Part shown: piece by piece, positions 24,101 to 36,429 of the stretch
Layout: every line of letters starts with the position of its first letter
Position numbering within the stretch: position 1 is the stretch's first letter
NCBI GenBank assembly: GCA_027943335.1
Contig: BSBK01001118.1
Location: forward strand, 167,501 to 231,500
DNA: 64,000 bases
Reading direction: 5' to 3'
DNA from: Chamaecyparis obtusa
Lineage: Eukaryota > Streptophyta > Pinopsida > Cupressales > Cupressaceae
Made by a program: the position numbers and the translations under genes
Notes under the pieces: model-generated
The model's input: only the letters and a program-made list of their open reading frames with translations
Told to the model about the DNA's origin: nothing
Databases searched by the model: none

Positions 24101-25320
24101 TGGATCAGGGATTAGAGACTGGCTTAAAATGAATAAGGCAATGGGAGCCAAATTAATATGGCACATATACTCCAACCTGAAGCAACTATGGGTTTGGATC
24201 TTAGAGGCTAAATATTTAGATAGCATGGCGGATCATACAATTCTAACTACTAGAAATCCTCCTAGAGGATCCGCTATTTGGAATTTTATGTTGAGCTATA
24301 GGGATATTGTGACTTCACATATTTCATGGAAAATTGTAAATAGAAAGCTTGCTAATTTTTGGGATGAATCTTGGCAAGGGAAGGGTAATCTGGCTAAAAG
24401 AGCTGATTTGGAGGTAGTAAAGAATTATCTCATGAATAAATGGGGGTATAAGGTGGTTGATTATGTACTTGAAACTGAGGTAAATGGGTATAGAAAATGG
24501 AGTTGGAGAATTATGGAGGAGGAGGAGGATATTCCCGAACATCTGAAGTTTCAAATGAAGGAGATCTTTCAAAGTAGAAAAATACATTTTTCTAAAGAGG
24601 AAGACAAAGTTATTTGGTGTGGTTCCTCTTCAACGAATTACTCAGTGAAACTGGGTTATCAATTCTTGGAGGAGAAAAGGAGTGACCCTTTTGTAGCCAG
24701 AAGACTTTTTTGGGACATGGATTGTTTACAAAAAGTAGGTGTCTTCTCTTGGTTAGTTGTCAAAGGTAGAATTCTTACAGAGGAAAGAAGGATGAAAATG
24801 GGGTTTATAGGGCCTTTTCGATGCCCTTTTTTGTGAAAATGAGGTAGAAATAGTGGATTGTTTGTTAGTGCAATGTGCCTTTGTAGTTTAGTGTTGGGAT
24901 CATGCTAAAAAAAATTAAATTGGGCAGGGCCAAGGGATTACACTTTGAAAGGGCTATTTGAAGGATGTCCAAACCAAACAAAATCTTCCTATCTATCAGG
25001 AGGTCAGATAATTTTATCTTCCCTTATTATATGGGAGTTGTGGAAGGAAAGAAACAAAAGTATCTTTTAAGATAAGAAGGAATCAGTGGAAAGGATTAAA
25101 AGTAGGATTGACACTTCCATTGAAGAAGTGATGAATGCTGCAATATGGAGAAAAAAAGGGAACTATGGACAAATTACTAAAAAGGATTGGGAGATCTACA
25201 AAGCATGGCTAGGAATAAGCATAAATATGTCAAATGGCTCCAAATGGATGAAAAAGAAGAATGGCTCAAAGAAGAATGAGGGAAAGATAGTGTTGGAGAA
25301 ACTAGAAGAGGGATGGTGTA
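24101..25320 (+). pseudogene. LINE ORF2: C-terminal region with zf-RVT-like segment
   Basis: Continues from RT in the long open frame 23595-24836. It contains GSAIWNFMLSYRDIV, FWDESWQGKGNL, VIWCGSSSTNYSVKLGYQFL and VGVFSWLVVKGRILTEERR, the order typical of the plant L1 zf-RVT region between RT and RNase H. The zinc ligands at its end are not all readable. The frame shifts near 24830, and the linker 25086-25325 leads to RNase H. Confidence 0.8.
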
Positions 25321-25760
25321 AGTAAAATTTTGATGGAGCTAGCAAAGGGAACCTGGGACAAACAGGGGGAGGGATTATTATAAGAGATTGGAATGGGGAA
25401 ACTATACTGGTTGCAGGAAAGAGATTCTGAGATGGATCAAATAATATGGTAGAAGGGGAGGAAGCATTATTAGCAGCTTCATTAGCCTTGAAACTTGGAG
25501 TTCAAAAGTTACATTTGGAAGGTGATTCACAAGTTATTGTATATGCTATTGCAAAAAAGGGTATTCATGCTTGGCATTTATAGGGGATTTGTAAAGAAAT
25601 TTGTTACCTATTGGGTAAGTTTAGGGATTTTAAGATTTCACACATTAAGCATGAGGGTAATATAGATGCAGATATCTTATCAAAATGGGCACTAAAATTC
25701 AATTCAGTGGGGGAATTATGGTTCAAACAGAAGGTAACTTTATTAGAAGTTTTAAGATAG
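25321..25760 (+). pseudogene. LINE ORF2: RNase H domain (RVT_3 type)
   Basis: The frame reads NFDGASKGNLGQTGGGIIIR (first catalytic Asp), NMVEGEEALLAASLAL (catalytic Glu), LEGDSQVIV (catalytic Asp) and HIKHEGNIDADILSKWA (His and final Asp). All four acidic residues of the RNase H active site are present, although two stops interrupt the frame. Plant L1 elements carry this domain at the end of ORF2, where it is thought to remove RNA from the cDNA hybrid. Confidence 0.9.
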
Positions 25761-25929
25761 CATAAAAAAGTAAAGGGTGTAATTATAAATAGTCATGCAA
25801 ATGAGGAAATAGGTGAGGTGTTACATAAAATAAATTAGTAATGATTAACTAAAAAGGGAAATCTACCTAAATTGTCCCTCGTGGTTTGGTATTTTTTAAA
25901 GAGAAGGATATGATGGCATGCAAATAGTT

Positions 25930-27000
25930 ACAAACTTGTAATGTGGTTATAAATTGATGTTGAGTGCGAACATTCATAGAATTCAGTAGTACATGGTGTA
26001 AGGTTTAGCAGGAAGAGGAATTTCAAAAAGGCTATTTTCACGTTCTGAACCAAGAAGCAACAAAAAGCACTATTTAAAAGGGTGGAGGATTTATGGTTGA
26101 AAAATATTTTTCTCTGCAAATCTATCTACATTGTGAAAGCGGTTCAACACACACTAGGTGAGTAATTTCAAAATGCTAGTCACTGTTGGAAGATAAATGT
26201 TGATGTTGCCACTATGTTAATGGCTTGGGGTTTGGAAATTGTTGAAAGAATAGAGCATGTTCATTATGTAATGGTCTCTTTGTTTCGAAAATATTTGATA
26301 GTGGAAATAGATTCATTACTGGAGTGAGCTCACCCAGGGTTTGCCTTTGATTATAGTGAGCATTTTGAGAATGAAGAAGAGGGAATGGAAGTGGGGATTA
26401 TTCCTTTTGTGCGCTGGCCCAAGGGAGTTGATAAATAGGCTTACAAAGTAGAAATTAAGGACAAATGGAAGACCCTTTGTGAGGATTTCAGGAGATATAA
26501 AGATGATCAAGGCAGAGTAGGGGTCCCTATGCTCTATCCAAAGGGATGACATTCTCTGCATCCATAAAGGTGAAAGGTGGTTTGGAATTTGTGAAGTCGT
26601 AGATAGTAAAGGGGGGTGGAGATGAAATTTTGGCTTTTTGGGGGACTTTAAAATTGCTCAGTAAAAATGATGACCCTTTTTTCTCTATCAAAGGAATTAC
26701 AAAGTAAGGTGGTGAAACCCTGCAGCACGACCAATTTTTACTGTCTCTGGGTGAACAAAAATGCAAATGCAAATGGATGGGGTAGAAACCCTTACCAAGG
26801 ATGATGGTGGCAAATAGATGAAGCGACGAAATCATCGAAGGATTGGCAAAATTTTGATTTGATGCACAACGAGTTACAGAGGAAAATCTTGCAAATTTGA
26901 AGGCCAGGTGTGTGAATACCAAACAAACAAAGGAAAGCAATGGATGGAATATTGACGGGAGAAGGAAAGTGGTTTCCATGGGTGGTTTAGGGATATATTT
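25930..27000 (+). pseudogene. Unrecognised coding relic in the LINE 3' region
   Basis: Behind RNase H one plus-strand frame stays protein-like for about 170-200 codons with only a few stops, from about 25980 to 26549. Readable pieces are KALFKRVEDLWLKNIFLCKS, WKINVDVATMLMAWGLEIVE, EEEGMEVGIIPFVRWPKGVD and KWKTLCEDFRRYKDDQGRVG. After a shift a second block (26547-27000) reads GGLEFVKS and EENLANLKARCVNTKQTKES. I know no domain like this. The antisense of the second block is also open (26979-26527), so that part is less certain. It could be a third LINE ORF or transduced sequence. Confidence 0.4.
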
Positions 27001-27148
27001 TTTAAAATAGTTTGTAAAACCATGGTTTTGGAATCTAGGCCTTTTAGTGGGGGATTTTCTAAAATGTTGTTATATATTTATGTGTGTGTGTGTGTGTTGT
27101 ATTTCTCTTTATATTTAATAAAATATCAATCTTACCGACAAAAAAAAA
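27001..27148 (+). other. LINE 3' UTR end with (TG)n and poly(A)
   Basis: Includes a (TG)9 tract at about 27079-27097, the polyadenylation-like AATAAAATATC and the terminal A run. It is followed by the TSD copy at 27149-27162. Confidence 0.85.
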
Positions 27149-27162
27149 AGTAATATTATTAT

Positions 27163-29340
27163 TAAATATTAGAAATTTATTTTTATTTTTTATTTAATTA
27201 TTTATGAATTTATTACATATTATTTTTAGTTTTTTATTAATATTCAAAATTTAATATAAATATATTTTGTATGATTAACACTTTTGATTTGTTTTCTTGA
27301 CTTGAATTTTAGAATTAAAAGAAATAATATTTAATCATTCTAAAATCATTGTTACATATTGACTATATATTTAATTATGTATATTTATATTATTAAAATT
27401 AATATTTTCTTTAAAAATCAAATAATACTTTTTAAAAATTAAAATTTATAGTTGTTATGAATTCAATTATATATACTTATTTTCATATTTATTTTTACTT
27501 TTATAATTATAAGATATTCTTTCTTTAATTACAATTTATTTTTTATTATATTTAAGGATATTTTAAATTTCCTGTAAGATATTTTGTAAGCTATCATTTT
27601 AAATGATTTTACGTCATAGGTCAATCACAAAACTATTAAATTAATAAGATATTCAGACTCCATTAATAATAATAACTGTGTTATGTTTGCAATAGGAAGA
27701 GGAAATGTATATAGGTGACAATAGTTTGCATCAAATTATTGATTTTAGGAGGACGCAATTGTATTTCAATAAGGATAGAGTAAAAATTATTAATTGTGTT
27801 TTTGCATATTGTAGGAATTTCAACAACATTAATTTTTACATCCAAATAGAATTATTTTAGGTTACATGTGATATTATATACAAACTATAAAGGATGGAGG
27901 AATTTTGAGCCCCTGCCACTTTTATTGGCAACCTAAGTGGGTGTCTTGTAGAACATGATTATTACAATCACAATCACAATGGCTAGTGACAATTAATTGA
28001 ACTTTGTAAACAAATGATTAAAATAGCGATGTGATTGAAAATACCTATTAATATAGATTATAAATATCTTAGATAAAATAAATCAGTTAAATATAGTTAT
28101 ATAAAACTTTATTTGTTAGCAAATAATCATCACTATTATTATGACAGAATAAGATTTATCACATGAATTATCTTTCTTTTATACAAACTATCATGTTAAA
28201 TTCAAGGTTAAAATAAGATAATATTTTTTCTTTTGATATGTGTTTTCTTCTTGTTTAAAATCTAAGTAATAATGTATTGCATAAATATTAGAATTTATAT
28301 AAAATGCTATAAGAAAAGTCTTTAACAACAAAATCGCCTAAAGATATTTTCTTTGTCTTTAATTATTTCATGCCCCTTTATCTAAGAAATAAAACATTTT
28401 CAAATTGTTGTTTTGATGAATAAAATATCCTAATAGGAAACAATGTCAATGGACATGGGTAAAATCTCACTTGCAATTGCTTATATTTTAACATTGCAAG
28501 ATAATATATGAGTTTTAGTTTATGCACAATTAGAGCCATTGACAACTGTCATGGTTTATACTAGGGCATCAAACAATTAACACAAGGAAAAAAGTGCTCC
28601 ACAGGGGGTTTATGTTGAAATGCAATTGGATTTTTCTTATTATTTCCATGACCTTCATGATGCAAATGGAGTGATGAAGTTTTAAGAGGAGGTTATTTTG
28701 AACTTGAATAATTTATTGCTAAAAATAGAAGAATATACTTATATTTTTACTCATTATTGTACATCATAAATGTGAATGAGAATTAGTGTAAAATACAAGA
28801 GAAAGTATGTGTTGTACAACCTTAATTATTAGAAGAAAAAGTAAACTACTTTGATGAAACATATAAACCCAATTTAGATCATGTTTAGTCATTCAACAAA
28901 GAAATTCTCTCACAAGTGTGGGAGAAAAATACATCACTTTTCTAATATTCTATCAATTATATACATGATAAAGACATTTATTTAAATAATAGAGATATGT
29001 GTTTTTTTTAGTATAATTAAGTTATCTTTCTTATACTAGGGATGCATAACTTAAGGGAGAAATAAAAATATAATTTTAATGTTAGGCTCAAACAATTAGT
29101 TGTTGATGTGAAAATAACTTAGTTGAATCAATCTAATTTACTTGACTCTAATCTAGAACAACTAATTTAACTTGATGTCTTGTAATTAATCATTTACTCT
29201 TCATTGCCTTTCCTTCTCCTCCTTGGTGCACGTATTAGTGTATGTTTCAATAATTGTGCTCAATGAGTTGTCATCTCATTCTTCTTTTATTCATATGCTC
29301 AAAAAAATATGAGTGTCTACCAAACTTTCACCCTTAAGAT
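27163..29340. other. Very AT-rich intergenic DNA
   Basis: Dominated by A and T, above all at 27150-27560. There is no open frame of note, no terminal repeats and no RNA gene that I can identify. Confidence 0.6.
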
Positions 29341-29365
29341 ATATGTAAACAAGCTCTTTATGCAG

Positions 29366-29760
29366 TCCTCTCTCTCTCTCTCTCTCTACCCATTTTTCTT
29401 TATACATGTCTCTCTCTCTCCCTCTCCCTACACCTCCATATCTACATCTCTACTCTTTTCTATTTCTACCTCTCCATATTTATTCTTACATCTTTATCTC
29501 ATTATCCCTCCACATCTCTCCATATCAATTCTTATCTCTAAATTTATCTCTCTCTCCCCTCCCTCTATATTTATCTCTCCACAGCTCTATCTAATCTTCT
29601 CTCCTCTCCCTCTTTATCTCTCACTCTCTTTCTCCATCTTCATTACTATATGTATCTTCATGTGTATCTATATCCTCTATCTCTCTAGCTCATTCCACTT
29701 TATATATCCCTCTTTATATCCCTATCTCTCCCTCTATTTCCTTCTATTCCTATTGTACAC
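29366..29760. repeat. CT-rich low-complexity tract
   Basis: Begins with a (TC)n run at 29366-29388 and continues as diverged repeats of TCTCTCC and TATCTC. The 160-codon serine/leucine/tyrosine frame over it is a product of this composition and not a gene. Confidence 0.85.
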
Positions 29761-30261
29761 ACAATGTGATCCTATTGGTATTGTAAACTAGTTATTTCCT
29801 AATTCAAAATTCTTGTTTAACTTGTGTTTGGATGGACTAGTTCCTAACCTTTGTTGCAAAAACATCTTCATTTTTCAAATGTCATGTATAACACAAATTT
29901 ATGCAAAAAATTAGACTAAAATTTTCTCTAATTAATTTCTCATACGTCTTCGGCATCCCCATTGCATTCCAAGATGCAATTGTTGGTTATCCAAATTTGA
30001 AGAACTTTTGAAATTAAAAATAGGGGAAAGGACCTAATAGTAGCTATAGATAAGTTCATGCGTTCAATTGAGACTCCAAACGATGTCAAAATTTCTTGAT
30101 TTTTTTTGTTGTTTTTGTAAGTGACTTAACTACTTAAAGTTAAGGTTTCATCTTATCACCAATAATGATCCATTCTATAGAAGGTATTAAGTGCATATAG
30201 GTCAAAAAGTGACTAAAAAAAGTGTTGACCGGTAATAGAAACTAATAACCCCAATAATGGT
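29761..30261. other. Spacer without recognised features
   Basis: AT-rich sequence. CAATAATG followed by GTTCATTTTAT or ATCCATTCTAT occurs twice (about 30162 and 30253). Nothing else was noted. Confidence 0.5.
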
Positions 30262-30440
30262 TCATTTTATATGCATTAATAAATTGAAAAAACCTCCTAT
30301 TTCAGAATTTTAAAGTACATATTTGCAAGTTTTTAAGTGTATGGGCCCATTACATGTTTTGTATTTGTGTTAGGAATGGGGGGCCACTAAATCCCCCATG
30401 TCCCCTTCTCAACTCACTATGGGCCATGTAAGGGTTATTT
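30262..30440 (+). repeat. Left arm of a long inverted-repeat pair
   Basis: Matches the reverse complement of about 45485-45675 over some 165-180 bp. Shared blocks include AATAAATTGAAAAAA, TTGCAAGT..TTAAGTGT, TAGGAA..GGGGCCACT and ATCCCCCATGTCC. The match stops a little outside 30262. Identity by eye is roughly three quarters, so the arms are old. The arms face inward around 15.2 kb of sequence. Confidence 0.7.
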
Positions 30441-30454
30441 TTTAGACACATTTA

Positions 30455-30683
30455 TGACATTCTCAAAGCCTAAAATGGAATGTTGTCCCTCTCTTATATG
30501 AAACACTTTCCCTCTTTTCTTACCATTTTCCATCAGCTACACTCTACTCTGTAATATCTAGGTAATGTTGTGTCCATCAAGCATGCTTCCTTTCTTGTAT
30601 GTAAAATGATGAAATTAAACAATAATTGTCTCAATGTCTTCCATTGTGTTAAATCTTTATTATTTTTCAAATGTCTTCGAGGG
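30455..30683 (+). repeat. Composite repeat block, copy 1
   Basis: Starts at CTCAAAGCCTAAAATGG and includes CATCAAGCATGCTTCCTTTC, then passes into the first half of a tandem monomer (AATGTCTTCCATT...TTATTATTTTTCAAATGTC). The same order is found at 44215 and, reversed, at 63642-63895. The Athila-like element begins directly after it. GAGGG at 30679-30683 is one copy of its target duplication. Confidence 0.75.
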
Positions 30684-31880
30684 TGATGGGTCCATAATTT
30701 GTCCTTATTTTATTATATTTTTATGCTCTTTTTTAAACATTCCCAAGATACTTTTTACACTTTTTAGTATTTGAACTTGTGAATATGTTATAAGTAAAGT
30801 CAAACCATCAAAACCCATGGGTAGATGCTAGTTGATATACTATAGATACCTCTTTGCTAAATATTATACATATATTTTCATATTTCATATAGTCATTTGA
30901 ATGTGTGTTTTAATATTTGGATTAGTTGAATGGTTAAATACTTGGAGACATGTATATTCTACTAACCTACCAGGGAAAGAGGAATGACTAAAGAATGGAT
31001 CAATGAGCATTGATGAAAGGTGAGGAAGACTGAGTCACAATGATGGAAAGTTATTATGGTACTGCAAGACATGCCTAAAAATTTGAAGGAAGAATCATTC
31101 TAGAAAATTTAGGAACATTGTTATGCTATATCTTCTTTATGATAAATGTTTTGTTAAGCATTTATATATCCTTAATATTATTCCGTCATGGACTCTTATA
31201 TTTTCCTTTCTTTATGGCATGAGTTAGTTAGAAGTTTTCCTTTGTGTTCAAATAAGTATTGATCATCTGTAAAAAATGAGGATGGTTAGATAGAAAGAGA
31301 TTCATATGGTTATATGGTTATAAAGCTAAAAGAAAAATTGTTTTTCCAGTTATGTGTTGTCCCATGGTAATGTAATCAATTTTATGGAAATATAATGAAG
31401 ATGTGATTCTGAGTTCAATTTGTGTTGGTAGCTAGCAGAAGCTGACCAAGGGGGCCCACTTGGAAGGTGGATTAGAATAGAGTAGATTAAGTTTTTTGAG
31501 CATTTATTGCAATTTGAGTAAAGTTTACTATTCTTTCCTATAGTAATATACATTGTGTATTTTCTTGCAACACTTGTAGAAATGATCATCATGAATGCTT
31601 TGGGTTGACAGAATAGACTAAGATTGAAGTTGTGTTTTTCAGCACCATTTTCTTTTAGCAATAGTGTAAGTTTCTTTCTTGCATTTACCTTCCTGCAGCT
31701 TAAGCAAAATGACTTCATGAGAGACTTAGTGCACAGACAATGTCGTCCCATTTCAATTATACATCCTTGGGTTGACAATTTAAATGCACTTCATGATAGG
31801 GAAAATAATACTTAGTTTGAATATACTATTCCTAGGAGAAGCCAAGGCATGATTATTATTACCTATTATGGGGCTATTCA
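30684..31880 (+). repeat. 5' LTR of the Athila-like element
   Basis: Aligns with 40928-42154 along its whole length. It starts TGATGGGTCCATAATTT and ends ATGGGGCTATTCA. The 3' copy has an extra stretch near 41907-41940 that the 5' copy lacks (or lost), which accounts for about 30 bp of length difference. Confidence 0.94.
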
Positions 31881-31883
31881 TTT

Positions 31884-31903
31884 TTGGCATCGTTGTTGGG
31901 GAT
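31884..31903 (+). other. Degenerate primer-binding site (Asp/Glu-tRNA type)
   Basis: TGGCATCGTTGTTGGGGATG lies three bases after the LTR end. The known plant Athila/Tat primer site is TGGCGCCGTTGCCGGGGA. The differences are transitions at cytosine positions on one strand or the other (GC to AT in effect), as expected from deamination of methylated cytosines. Confidence 0.8.
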
Positions 31904-32179
31904 GGTGTCAAGATAATAACCTCATTAAGTCATTTTAGATAGTTTTCCACTTTCTAGATAGTATTAGCTCAGAACTTGCTTCACAAGTTTGTCATTCTAC
32001 ATGCATGCATCAAAGGGAAAGAAGACAAGACATCTTTGGTAGATTCCTCCCAAAAGAACCCAGTAATGTGAACATAGAATCTGAAGAAGTTGAATTACCT
32101 TTTGTTGACACAAGTCCTGAATTTCATTCAGCATCCTCATCCATAGAAGACCCATTTGATCCATCTGATCTTTGACCTT

Positions 32180-33600
32180 TTGCTAAAATATTGGTCAGTT
32201 TTCTTAATACTTCCACCGCCAGTTTACCTGTTGATAATAATTCTTTGGCTATTGTCACTTCCCATTCACAACTTCACTCCCAAGTACCTACTATGATAGC
32301 ACAACCTACCTTTTTTTCCCTCTTCCTAGTCTTTAAAATAATGTCAATCTCAAGAACATACCTACTATTGTACTTCCAAAGTTCTATGGTCTAATCACAG
32401 AATAACCTGGCACCTTACTATTTGAGTTTGGCATCCTTTGTTGAAGATTTGAATATAACACTGATAGTCACAAGCTCAAGTTATTTCTAGAAATGTTAAA
32501 GGAGTCATCTTTAAGATGGTTCATGGGATTAGGAGCTAACACAACAACCACTTGGGATGAGATGCAAACTTTTTTTCTACAGAAATATAAAGAGTATTAT
32601 TGTAAAGGGGGTGATTTAAGGGGGGATGACATTTTTTGAATATCACAAAAGGAAGATGAGACTCTAGAAGATTATATTTCATGCTTCCTATATAACCTAT
32701 ATAATAATTCTCAGCATACATTGTAGAAGAATTCACAAAAACTCATTTTCTTGAGATGAGTAAATGACAATTGTCTTGAAGCACTTGATCTTATGGCTAG
32801 AGGAGACATTTCTCAATCTTCCTATGATGATCTTAAGAAAATATGCCTTAACTATTCAAGGTCTACAGTGAAGAAAGGGAAAGGATTTTGACCCACACTT
32901 GCTAAAGGGAATGGCTACAGTATCTCTAAAATAGAAATTTCTAATCTGTTGTCAGATTTCAAGCAAGATATTATCAATGATGTTGCTACATATTTGGACA
33001 CAATGCAAACTAAGAATTAGGAAGATGCAGAGGCAAAGCTATCTAAATATTTCCCTCACTATCAACAACAAAAGAAGGACTATCGATGCAAGCTAGTGAC
33101 AAATTTGGCGACCCAACACCCTCCTACCGAGTTCAGGAAAATAGAAGGAGAGGACGAGCAAGTGTTCTTTGTTTCTCAATGTCGGCCATAGGCCCCTAGA
33201 CAAGGTATGCCCCAAGATCCCTTGCAATTTTTTGATCCTTATAATAACCAATGGAAGAACCATAATTTTCAATACCCTCCTCAGTATTCCCAACCTACTT
33301 GGAATAATGCTTGGCCTAATACTTAGTTAAACTAGTAGTTTAATTCACAGCAAACTCAATGGCCAAAACCTCAAAATAAATGGCAGCCACCACAAGGGAA
33401 TTGGAAACCATATAACCAGTGGAAAGGATCCCAACAATGGCCTAATCAAAATCCTGGTTATCAATCTTTACCACCTCCAGTGTCTCAACCTACACTCATG
33501 CCACCCCTGCAACAGCAAGTCCTCCTCCAAGGCCGACACAATTACCTAGTTAACCACAACCTAATCCTAACAACAAGAAACAACAACCTGTATATGTTGC
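32180..33600 (+). pseudogene. Athila-like gag
   Basis: The relic contains KLFLEMLKESSLRWFMGLG, WDEMQTFFLQKYKEYY and QKEDETLEDYISCF, the core of the Retrotrans_gag domain, followed after about 250 codons by a tryptophan/glutamine/proline-rich segment (NKWQPPQGNWKPYNQWKG). No zinc knuckle is visible. The gag of Athila/Tat elements commonly carries such W/Q/P-rich sequence. Gag forms the cytoplasmic particle that packages element RNA. The frame is broken by many stops. Confidence 0.8.
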
Positions 33601-33989
33601 AGATACCCCACAGTACCATGCCTATGGATTTGAAGTCACATATATTCACTTAAGATCTAGCACTATGTTACCTGCAATAGAACCCCCTATTATTACAGAA
33701 GTTCCAAACCATCCTACGACATCAGCAACTCTTCCAAAAACTACTTTGTAGAATACTATTCCAGAAAATAATTCATCAAGCCAATCTGACATTCATAACA
33801 AAGTTGTTCCTCCTTTTCCTCATAGGATTAGAGCTGAAATATCTATACCCTAGGATGAGACTCCATTTGATATTCCCGATCAGTTGAAAAATATGCATAT
33901 TCAAATCCCTCTTTTCAAGCCATCAAAGATGTTCCTATCTATGGGAAAGCTATTAAAGAAGTCTACCTTAAAAATCCAGGATGTAGGAA

Positions 33990-34420
33990 AAAGGATCCTC
34001 AAACAGTTCATGTTATTGGCCAACTTGCTAATATTATATTGGGAAAGATAGTCATTCCAAAGTATTCCGACCCTAGAAGTCCAATTGTTGATATTATAAT
34101 TAATGGTGATTCTAAGAAAAATGCTTTAATAGATTTGGATGTTGCTATCAATGTCATGACTAAGGATACCATGCATAAACTAAGTATAGAAGGATTGAGA
34201 ACCACTCCAACAGTCTTGCAACTTGCAGATAATTCAACTATCACCCCAGATGGCATAATAGAAGATATTATAGTTACATTGGATTCCTAGGAATATCCTA
34301 TTGACTTCAAGATATTATCACCTAAAGTAACTCTTTTTGGTTATCCTTTCATCCTCGGATGACCTTGGTTAGCCACAGCTGACACCAATATAAGTTTGCA
34401 TTCAAGTAACATGACTATTT
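33990..34420 (+). pseudogene. Athila-like aspartic protease
   Basis: The open frame 34039-34290 contains DSKKNALIDLDVAINVMTK, where active plant relatives have a DLGASIN motif. The Gly after the catalytic Asp is changed to Asp, so activity is lost. LFGYPFILG.PWLAT downstream is the second conserved strand of the fold. The enzyme normally cleaves the polyprotein. Confidence 0.75.
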
Positions 34421-34879
34421 CTGATGGCTAAATAATTAAGAAGTTAGCTTTATATCCTCCAACCCAACCTCAACCAAACTTAAGTACTCCTATTTGGCCT
34501 GATTTGGGAGATGACATGGAAGAACTTAACTCTATTTCTCAACTTATGATGTTAAATAGACAATCTTTCCTATAGCTTCAAGAAGATGATAATGTGATTT
34601 GAAGTATTCTTACCAATGATTGTGTTGAGGTAAAAGATAGATCTCTGATAGTTATGTTTTGTTGTTATCTACCTATGAGAACTGTTCTCTTCCTGTTGAA
34701 CCTGATATTAGCCATCATTTACTATCCTATGAGATATCCACACCTCCTATACCCACAGTCTCAATGCTTGAATTAAAAACTAAGGTGGAGCTCTCACTTG
34801 GTCATAACCTACATATCAACAATAAACTGTCATCATCATAATTAACCATGTTAACTTAAATCCTTTATAAAGATGAGAA

Positions 34880-35625
34880 ATATTTTTCTTTGGGTTATGG
34901 AGATATGAAAGGATTGAGTCCAAATCTATGCACACATAGAATCTATATCAATGAGGGTAGTTTACTACTCTGCCAACCTCGAAGAAAAATTCATCCAGCC
35001 TTGAGTGAAATTGTCAAGACTGAGTTGCGGAAACTATTGAACGTTGGTTTTATTTATCCAATCTCAGATAGCCAATGGGTTTCTCATTGGGTAATTGTCC
35101 CTAAAAAGGGAGGTAAATGGAGAATATGGTTGGACTAAAGAGAACTAAACAATGCTCCAAAGAAAGATCATTTTCCATTGCCATTCATTGATCAAGATCT
35201 GGATACCTTAGCTGGTTAAAATTACTTTTCTTTTCTTGATGGGTACAGTGGATATAATCAGATCAACATTGCTCCAAAGGATCAAGAAAAGACCATATTT
35301 ACATGTCCTTGTAGAGCATATTCCCAATCTGTGTTACCTTTTGGTTTATGTAATGCTCCAACTACATTTCAAAGGGTTTTTATCAACATCTTTGCTGATA
35401 TATCACATGATTGCATGGAAATATACATGGATGATTTCACCACATTTGGTGTTACTTTTGATGAAGCTTTGGTGAACTTAGAAAAAGTGTTGATCAGATG
35501 CAAAGAGCATAATCTATCCCTAAATAGTGAAAAATGTTTTATGATGATGCAAGAAGGAATTGTGCTAGGACTCTTCATCTTAGAAGCTGGAATACAAGTG
35601 GATCCTGCAAAAATTTAGGTAATTC
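34880..35625 (+). pseudogene. Athila-like reverse transcriptase
   Basis: Motifs in order: LRKLLNVGFIYPISDSQWVS, VPKKGGKWRIWLD.RELN, FPLPFIDQ, FLDGYSGYNQINIA, VLPFGLCNAPTTFQR, EIYMDDFTTFG (catalytic YMDD) and GLFILEAGIQVDPAKI. Two stops and a shift interrupt the domain, and the frame changes between 35236 and 35331. The core catalytic residues are kept. The motif wording is that of the Athila/Tat branch rather than chromoviruses, which use [10 protein letters not shown] and YLDD. Confidence 0.92.
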
Positions 35626-35639
35626 TTACATTACCTATA

Positions 35640-36216
35640 CCTACAAAGAAAAATATGTTACATCCTTTTTAGGACATGCTGGTTATTATAGGTGTTTCAT
35701 TAAAAACTTCAGTCAAATAGCCATCCCATTATACACATTTTTTACAAAAGAATCTAAGTTCACATGGACACCAACCTTTAAGGAATCCTTCCTACAGCTC
35801 AAATCCCTTCTTACTACAGAACCAGTGCTAAGAGGACCTGATTTCTCTTTTCTTTTTCATATTCATATTGATGCCTCTGATTATGCAATAGGAGCAGTCC
35901 TAGGTCAGAAAGCCAACAACCTTGAAAATGCCATTTACTATATCAGCGAGAGTTTACATGGACAAGAGTTAAATTATACAGTCACTGAAAAAGAGTTTCT
36001 ATCTGTTGCTATACTTTGAATAAGTTCCATCATTATGTTACAAGGTATCCAATCTTTGTTCATACTGACCATACAGCCATAAAATATCTTATGAACAAAC
36101 TTGTCATCACATGTAGGTTAGCAAGATGGCTTTTGCTACTACAAGAATTTGATATCACTATCATTGAGAATCTAGGTAGAGCTAATGTTGTAGTTGATTA
36201 TTTATCAAGGCTCTAG
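35640..36216 (+). pseudogene. Athila-like RNase H and connection
   Basis: GHAGYYRCFIKNFSQIAIPL begins the thumb/connection. FHIHIDASDYAIGAVLGQK carries the first catalytic Asp, ELNYTVTEKEFLSV the Glu and FVHTDHTAIKYLM the next Asp. The domain ends RANVVVDYLSRL. One stop at 36019 separates the two open pieces. The domain removes the RNA strand during cDNA synthesis. Confidence 0.88.
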
Positions 36217-36429
36217 AATGCTAATCCTGACACTTCTATGGTTGATGATATATTCCATGATGGGCATTTATTTCATATTGTTGTTAAAAGCCCATGGAAT
36301 GCTGATATAGCTAACTATCTTATGGTTGATAAGATGCCTACTCATTTTTCTCCCAAAGATTGAAAACTACTAGCTGAGAAAAAATTTCAATTCTCCTAAA
36401 TTGATAATACATTTTTTTACACTGGTCCA

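Larger units (their letters stand above)
19596..27148 (+). mobile_element. Full-length plant L1-type LINE (non-LTR retrotransposon), decayed
   Basis: ORF1 and ORF2 domains follow one another on the plus strand. The element ends in an A tract (27140-27149) after AATAAAATATCAATCTTACC. The 14 bases AGCAATATTATTAT at 19582-19595 and AGTAATATTATTAT at 27149-27162 agree except for one base and form the target-site duplication, which places the 5' end at about 19596. The copy therefore appears full-length. Stops and shifts interrupt every ORF, so it is immobile now. The length of about 7.55 kb is at the long end for plant L1, mainly because of about 1.4 kb behind the RNase H domain. Confidence 0.93.

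Noticed and set aside
26527..26979. 150-codon minus-strand open frame
   Set aside because: It lies antisense in the LINE 3' region, is proline/serine/phenylalanine-rich and has no recognised domain. The plus-strand reading fits the element better, although this part stays uncertain.
29309..29791. 160-codon serine/leucine-rich frame with apparent hydrophobic segments
   Set aside because: It lies entirely on CT-rich low-complexity DNA. The hydrophobic look follows from TCT/CTC/TTT codons.
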